This document shows positions 59,997-64,000 of a stretch of DNA of 64,000 nucleotides, in pieces (positions within the stretch are counted from its first letter, which is position 1; every line of letters starts with the position of its first letter). Made by a program: the position numbers and the translations under genes. Under the pieces are notes generated by a model, which did not search any database, was not told where the DNA came from, and saw only the letters and a list, made by a program, of their open reading frames with translations. The stretch is from positions 2,276,501 to 2,340,500 of the forward strand of contig NZ_CP086120.1 in assembly GCF_021216675.1 (NCBI RefSeq). Direction: 5' to 3'. This DNA is from Streptomyces gobiensis (GTDB taxonomy: Bacteria > Actinomycetota > Actinomycetes > Streptomycetales > Streptomycetaceae).

Positions 59997-60456
59997 ACGC
60001 CTCAAGATTCCGGGTGGACTCACCACGCGCCGTCCGCCAGGCGTACTCCTTGCGGATGGCCGTCGCGAAGCCCATCTCCAGCAGCGTGTTGAAGGGACCG
60101 TCGGCGTTCTCCACCACGGTGCCGAGGATGCGGTCCACCTCTTCGGGGGTGACGGCCGCCAACGGCAGGCGGCCCACCAGGTAGATATCGCCGAGCTGAT
60201 CAATGGCGTAACTCAGCCCGTACAGCCGGGTGTTGCGCTCCAGCAGCCAGCGGTGGACGGCCTCGTGGTTCTCATCCGGATGGCGGACCACGAAGGCGTT
60301 GACCGACAGCGAGTGCTTGCCGACGATCAGCGAGCAGGTCGTCGACAGCTTCCGGGTCCCCGGGAGCGTAACGATGTAGCTGCCGTCGGACGGCGACTCC
60401 CACTCCAGGTCAGCGTCGGTGATTGTCTGCTCGATGACACGTTTTGCGTCAGCCAT
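59968..60456 (-). CDS. YbjN domain protein
   Basis: 162 residues. VIEQTITDADLEWESPSDGS, YIVTLPGTRKLSTTCSLIVG, NAFVVRHPDENHEAVHRWLL and DIYLVGRLPLAAVTPEEVDR fit the actinobacterial YbjN (type III secretion chaperone-like) fold. Conserved next to mshA in actinomycetes; role unknown. ATG at 60456; the longer open frame upstream is the mshA end region. Overlaps the convergent C15-like gene by 29 nt. Confidence 0.85.
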   Translation of the reverse strand: MADAKRVIEQTITDADLEWESPSDGSYIVTLPGTRKLSTTCSLIVGKHSLSVNAFVVRHPDENHEAVHRWLLERNTRLYGLSYAIDQLGDIYLVGRLPLAAVTPEEVDRILGTVVENADGPFNTLLEMGFATAIRKEYAWRTARGESTRNLEAFTRLTQPRS

Positions 60457-60499
60457 AAGCCGATCGTAGGCGAAGTGGTCCGCTGAGGGGGTCTTCCCC

Positions 60500-61801
60500 T
60501 CAGCGGGCCGGGCGGGCGGCGATCGCCTCGCCGTAGACCTCGGCGGTCCCGCGTGCCGCCGCCTCCCAGCCAAAGCCCCGGGCGTGGCGGGCGGCCGCCT
60601 CGCCCATCCGGGCCGACAGCTCAGGATTTCCGACGAAGCGCCGCAGCGCCCTGGCGTACTCACTGGGCTCGTGCCCGGCGATCAGGAAGCCGCTCACACC
60701 ATCCCGGACGGCCACCGGCAGCCCGCCGACCGCCGCCGCGATGACCGGGGTGCCACAGGCCTGGGCCTCAATCGCGACGAGCCCGAACGATTCGCTGTAG
60801 GACGGCATGACCAGCACGCTGGCCGCTCGATACCAGTCGGCGAGCTGGTCCTGGCCGACCGGCGGACGGAAACAGATCACATCGGCGATACCCAGCCGGG
60901 CGGCGAGCTTCTGCAGCCCCTCCGGCTTGGCCAGCCCGGAGCCGGAAGGCCCGCCGACGATCGGCACGACAAGCCGCTCCCGTAGCGAGGGGTCCTCGTC
61001 AAGGAGCCCTCGCACCGCGTGGAGCAGCACATCGGGGGCCTTCAGCGGCTGTATCCGCCCGGCGAAGAGCGGGATCAGCGCGTCCTGCGGCAGCCCGAGC
61101 CGGGCCCGGGCCGCGGCCCGGCCGTCGCCTGGCCGGAAGCGGCCCAGGTTCACCCCGGGGTGGACCACGGCGGTGCGCTCCGGGGCCGCGTCATAGTGCC
61201 GCACCAGCTCGCCCGCCTCTTCGGCGGTGTTCGCGATGAGCCGGTCGGCGGCCCGTACGATCTGCGTCTCCCCGATCACCCGCGCAGCGGGCTCGGGGGT
61301 GTCCCCCTCCGCCAGGGCGGCGTTCTTGACCTTGGCCATGGTGTGCATGGCGTGCACCAGCGGCACGCCCCAGCGGTCGGCGGCGAGCCAGCCGACATGG
61401 CCGGAGAGCCAGTAGTGCGAGTGGACCAGGTCGTAGTACCCGGGCCGGTGCCCGGCCCAGGCCTGCATCACGCCATGGGTGAAGGCACAGAGCTGTGCGG
61501 GCAGCTCCTCCTTGGTCAGCCCCTCATACGGCCCGGCGTCGACATGCCGGACCAGCACCCCGGGCGACAGCTCTACAGCCGGTGCCAGCGCGCCGGTGGT
61601 CGCCCGGGTGAAGATCTCGACCTCGATACCGATCGCGGCGAGCTGAGTCGCCAGCTCGACGATGTAGACGTTCATCCCGCCCGCGTCGCCGGTGCCGGGC
61701 TGGTGGAGCGGTGAGGTGTGCACGCTGAGCATGGCGACCCGGCGGGGTCCACGGGAGGGCAGGCCAAGCCGTCGTCCCAGCCGCGTCACATACGAACTCA
61801 C
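60500..61801 (-). CDS. mshA: D-inositol-3-phosphate glycosyltransferase (mycothiol biosynthesis)
   Basis: 433 residues, GT4. [20 protein letters not shown] is the N-terminal UDP-GlcNAc loop, [61 protein letters not shown] and the [20 protein letters not shown]7E motif. It joins GlcNAc to inositol-3-P, the first committed step of mycothiol. GTG at 61801 with GGAGGAAGGAGG upstream. ybjN follows in the same direction. Confidence 0.95.
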   Translation of the reverse strand: MSSYVTRLGRRLGLPSRGPRRVAMLSVHTSPLHQPGTGDAGGMNVYIVELATQLAAIGIEVEIFTRATTGALAPAVELSPGVLVRHVDAGPYEGLTKEELPAQLCAFTHGVMQAWAGHRPGYYDLVHSHYWLSGHVGWLAADRWGVPLVHAMHTMAKVKNAALAEGDTPEPAARVIGETQIVRAADRLIANTAEEAGELVRHYDAAPERTAVVHPGVNLGRFRPGDGRAAARARLGLPQDALIPLFAGRIQPLKAPDVLLHAVRGLLDEDPSLRERLVVPIVGGPSGSGLAKPEGLQKLAARLGIADVICFRPPVGQDQLADWYRAASVLVMPSYSESFGLVAIEAQACGTPVIAAAVGGLPVAVRDGVSGFLIAGHEPSEYARALRRFVGNPELSARMGEAAARHARGFGWEAAARGTAEVYGEAIAARPAR

Positions 61802-61903
61802 GCGTGGTGCCTCCTTCCTCCACTGAGGGGGAACAGCAGGAGGCTGCCCCGCCTTCCCGCTTTGCCGAAACGTGACCTATGGCATGGCACGTACGCTGCG
61901 GGC

Positions 61904-62716
61904 ATGCCAGCGTCCAACCGTCCCCGTCCCGGAGGCCGTCCCGAGGGGACCGTCACCCGGGGGACGACCAACCCGAACCGGCTCCGCCGCATGGACCGGT
62001 GGATCGTGGCCACCCACGGCCCGGCGCTGCGGCGGTCGGCTCAGCCGCCGGTCGCGGTGGACCTCGGCTATGGCGCGGCGCCGTGGACAGCCGTGGAGCT
62101 GCTGGGACGGGTACGCCGGGCCCGCCCCGATATCCGGGTCGTGGGCATCGAGATAGACCAGGACCGGGTGGCCGCCGCGCGGCCGTACGAACGCGAAGGC
62201 CTCACGTTCCGCCGGGGCGGCTTTGAGATCCCGCTCCCTGAGCGGCCCCAGCTCATCCGGGCGGCGAACGTGCTGCGGCAGTACGAGGAGGCCGAGGTGT
62301 GGCCGGTCTGGCAGCGGCTGTGTGCCCGGCTGGCGCCGGGTGGCCTGCTGGTCGAGGGCACCTGCGATGAGATCGGCCGCCGCCATGTCTGGGTGGCCCT
62401 TGGCCCCGAAGGCCCCCGCACGGTCACCTTCGCGGCGCGGCTCAGCGCTCTGGACCGCCCGTCCGACCTGGCTGAACGGCTTCCCAAGGCACTGATCCAC
62501 CGCAACATACCCGGCGAGCGGGTGTATGACTTCCTCCGCGATTTTGACCGCGCCTGGGCAGCGGCGGCTCCCTATGCCCCGCTGAGCGCGCGGCAGCGCT
62601 GGGTCCGCACCATACGGACCCTCTCCGAGGGGTGGCCGGTGGTGGACGGGGCCACCCGCTGGCGCCAGGGCGAGGTCACCGTCCGGTGGGACGCCCTGGC
62701 GCCGGGGCACGGCTAG
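61904..62716 (+). CDS. Class I SAM-dependent methyltransferase-like protein
   Basis: 270 residues. A basic N-terminus (RPGGRPEGTVTRGTTNPNRL) precedes a Rossmann-like core with VAVDLGYGAAPWTAVELLGR (SAM loop), VVGIEIDQDRVAAARPYE and RAANVLRQYEEAEVWPVW. The GYGAAPW glycine loop is atypical for GxGxG. Substrate unknown. Conserved divergent neighbour of mshA. Its TAG stop lies in a CTAGCGGGTGTCTGG motif. Confidence 0.75.
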   Translation: MPASNRPRPGGRPEGTVTRGTTNPNRLRRMDRWIVATHGPALRRSAQPPVAVDLGYGAAPWTAVELLGRVRRARPDIRVVGIEIDQDRVAAARPYEREGLTFRRGGFEIPLPERPQLIRAANVLRQYEEAEVWPVWQRLCARLAPGGLLVEGTCDEIGRRHVWVALGPEGPRTVTFAARLSALDRPSDLAERLPKALIHRNIPGERVYDFLRDFDRAWAAAAPYAPLSARQRWVRTIRTLSEGWPVVDGATRWRQGEVTVRWDALAPGHG

Positions 62717-62733
62717 CGGGTGTCTGGTGGATC
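62713..62733. repeat. CTAG-type element end at a convergent gene junction
   Basis: Begins CTAGCGGGTGTCTGGTGGAT, one mismatch to the left end of the element at 36152. CTAG provides the methyltransferase stop; the next TCA (62732) is the DUF2267 gene stop. No second end was found. Confidence 0.6.
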
Positions 62734-63130
62734 AGGCCGCCTGCGTCAGTTCCGCGCGGCCGAACAGCAGGGCGTAGCCCGGCGGGAGTTCGCCGAGCAT
62801 CCGCTCCAGCAGTTCGTCACCGGCCGCGTCGGCCACCACGCTGAGCACCGAGCTGACGTCCCATCGGGCGGTGGCAGCCGTCGTGCCCTCGATACGGGCG
62901 GCCACGCTGTCGACAAACTCCGAAGCGGTCAGCTGCCGGGTGGCGGGCACCTGGTCGACCAGTACCCGGGCGGCCTCCCGGGGAAGCCGCTGGGCGAGGT
63001 CCACTCGTTCCCGCCCGACCACATGGCCGCCCAGGGCGGAGAGCACGGTGCGGGTGACCCGCTCGGCCTCCGCGTGGGTGGGGTACTGCCCGTACTGGCG
63101 CACCCGGGCTACACATTCGCTCCAGCGCAT
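62732..63130 (-). CDS. DUF2267 domain protein
   Basis: 132 residues. MRWSECVARVRQYGQYPTHA and VTRTVLSALGGHVVGRERVD, LAQRLPREAARVLVDQVPAT, then GDELLERMLGELPPGYALLF: one and a half DUF2267 helical units. Often found with stress genes; function unknown. ATG at 63130 is preceded by AAGGGAC; a GTG at 63157 is an alternative. Located next to Hsp20 on the same strand. Confidence 0.8.
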   Translation of the reverse strand: MRWSECVARVRQYGQYPTHAEAERVTRTVLSALGGHVVGRERVDLAQRLPREAARVLVDQVPATRQLTASEFVDSVAARIEGTTAATARWDVSSVLSVVADAAGDELLERMLGELPPGYALLFGRAELTQAA

Positions 63131-63180
63131 CGCTGCTTGTCCCTTCCCTTCCCTCACGAGTCCATCGCGCGGCCCCGGAA

Positions 63181-63603
63181 TCAGCCGGTGAGCTGCTTCT
63201 TGGAGCCGCCGCTGATCTGGATCTTGCGCGGCTTGGCCTCCTCGGCCACCGGGATGCGCAGTGTCAGCACACCGGCGTCGTAGGAAGCGCCGATCCGCTC
63301 GGCGTCGAGGGTGTCACCGAGGAAAAGCTGGCGGCTGAACCTGCCGGTCGGCCTCTCCGCCACGATCCGCTCGGCGCCCTCGGGGCCGGGCCAGGTGCGC
63401 TCGGCCTGGACGGTCAGCACGTTCCGCTCGATGTCGAGGTCGATGGTCTCCGGGTCGATGCCCGGCAGATCGAGGTGAACCACGACGTTCTCGCCCGAAC
63501 GGTACGCGTCCATCGGCATTCCGACGGGGCGGGCGGCGGTACCGAAGAGCTGCTCGGTGAGACGGTCGAATTCACGGAACGGGTCAGTACGCATGAGCAT
63601 CAC
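63181..63603 (-). CDS. Hsp20/alpha-crystallin small heat-shock protein
   Basis: 140 residues. [15 protein letters not shown] at the N-terminus, then the alpha-crystallin domain: [52 protein letters not shown]. The PRKIQISG ending resembles Hsp18-type proteins. ATP-independent holdase. GTG at 63603 has AAGGAG 7 nt upstream; Met at 63600 or 63594 is possible. An AT-rich leader (about 63640-63700) precedes it; no CIRCE was recognised. Confidence 0.9.
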   Translation of the reverse strand: MMLMRTDPFREFDRLTEQLFGTAARPVGMPMDAYRSGENVVVHLDLPGIDPETIDLDIERNVLTVQAERTWPGPEGAERIVAERPTGRFSRQLFLGDTLDAERIGASYDAGVLTLRIPVAEEAKPRKIQISGGSKKQLTG

Positions 63604-63713
63604 GGGTCATCTCCTTCCGTCGCGACGGTGCTGTGTGACGCCCTACGACCATTTCTATACAACAGAAGAAGAAAAATTGACAAGACCCAGCTCAACGTGG
63701 CGGAAAAGCCAGC

Positions 63714-64000
63714 TCAGACCCGGTCCAACGCCGCCAGTGCCGCGTCGATCAGTGGCCGGTCCCGGTCGTGGGTGAGGTGCCGCCGGGCTGCCGACGGCGG
63801 CAGCCACAGCAGCCGGTCGACTTCCTCGTTCGGCTCGAAGGAGCCCCCGGTCGCCTGCGCCGCCCAGTAGTGGACCTCCTTGCGCAGGCCCTTCGCGAGA
63901 TAGTGCGCCGTGGGCAGCCGCGCCCCCAGCACACACTCCATGCCGGTCTCCTCCCGCACCTCCCGCACCGCCGCCCGCGACGGCTCCTCGCCGCCCTTCA
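63714..64000 (-). CDS. Nudix hydrolase (MutT-like), N-terminus beyond window
   Basis: The frame continues through the right edge. Visible part contains most of the Nudix box (GGEEPSRAAVREVREETGM, fits Gx5Ex7REUxEExGU), then LRKEVHYWAAQATGG and DRLLWLPPSAARRHLTHDRD. It hydrolyses a nucleoside diphosphate linked to X. The HYLAKGLRKEVHYW segment resembles the Nudix half of actinobacterial MutT1-type proteins. Start not visible. Confidence 0.85.
   Translation of the reverse strand, partial: KGGEEPSRAAVREVREETGMECVLGARLPTAHYLAKGLRKEVHYWAAQATGGSFEPNEEVDRLLWLPPSAARRHLTHDRDRPLIDAALAALDRV

Overview
The window is a high-GC actinobacterial chromosome segment and almost certainly Streptomyces. Supporting signs are GC-rich third codon positions, frequent GTG starts, a leaderless promoter, a mycothiol glycosyltransferase (mshA), a glucosyl-3-phosphoglycerate synthase, a CdgB-type GAF-PAS-GGDEF protein, msiK, a DUF397/DUF5753 regulator pair, a TTA codon, and operator types known from Streptomyces (CIRCE, DasR dre-like sites, PHO boxes, a BldD-like palindrome). 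From memory, the gene order follows the S. coelicolor core stretch from about SCO4316 down to SCO4201, inverted. That recall could not be checked here. No rRNA, CRISPR array, prophage or complete IS was seen; there is one tRNA (Thr, UGU).

Layout. 1-1050: a tandem, half-decayed DUF5753/DUF397 regulator locus. 1059-10432: HelR-like helicase, cutC, HD hydrolase, a TIGR03086 protein, a 2OG-Fe dioxygenase, two small genes, a MurR/RpiR regulator with murQ, and an M23-like membrane peptidase with its winged-helix regulator. 10575-16582: AGCS symporter, groEL with two CIRCE operators, a cold-shock gene, a CysO-like sulfur carrier and threonine synthase. 16884-21059: gpgS, otsA, otsB and DUF3263. 21079-31771: an amino-sugar block (solute-binding lipoprotein, SIS isomerase, class II aldolase, PfkB kinase, nagA, ROK kinase) with two dre-like sites, interleaved with a flavin reductase, cdgB and a CBM-like membrane protein. 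31860-37229: arfB, terD, Uma2, pentapeptide protein, MltG-like, PGRP amidase and tRNA-Thr. 37432-46756: msiK, nucleotidyltransferase, DoxX protein, rlmB, cysS, ispF, ispD and carD. 47230-51365: lipoprotein and the phoP-phoR/phoU divergon. 51400-55538: two DesK-type kinases, a broken response regulator and a tiny metallothionein-like gene. 55606-64000: gpmA, secreted proteins, mshA, methyltransferase, DUF2267, Hsp20 and a Nudix gene cut by the right edge.

The most unusual content is intergenic. Three long repeats (17862-18482, 23523-24001, 47831-48378) and three shorter relatives share a modular design: a 94-nt hairpin, an array of 4-5 tandem 26-bp units, a GC-rich hairpin and a terminal module. 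The 94-nt hairpins of the three copies differ at only three positions, and every difference preserves base pairing. A second family, with ends reading CTAG-GGGGTGTCTGG, sits exactly at the stop codons of four genes; one copy (36152-36317) is a complete 166-bp palindromic, MITE-like element between two convergent genes.

How the genes work together. The amino-sugar block contains every enzyme class needed to take N-acetyl-galactosamine or N-acetyl-glucosamine to triose phosphates. MsiK is the family's shared ATPase for orphan sugar-binding proteins such as the one at 21079-22374. PhoR-PhoP and PhoU flank two PHO-box clusters. IspD-IspF with CarD, OtsA-OtsB, and the MurR-MurQ pair are compact functional units.
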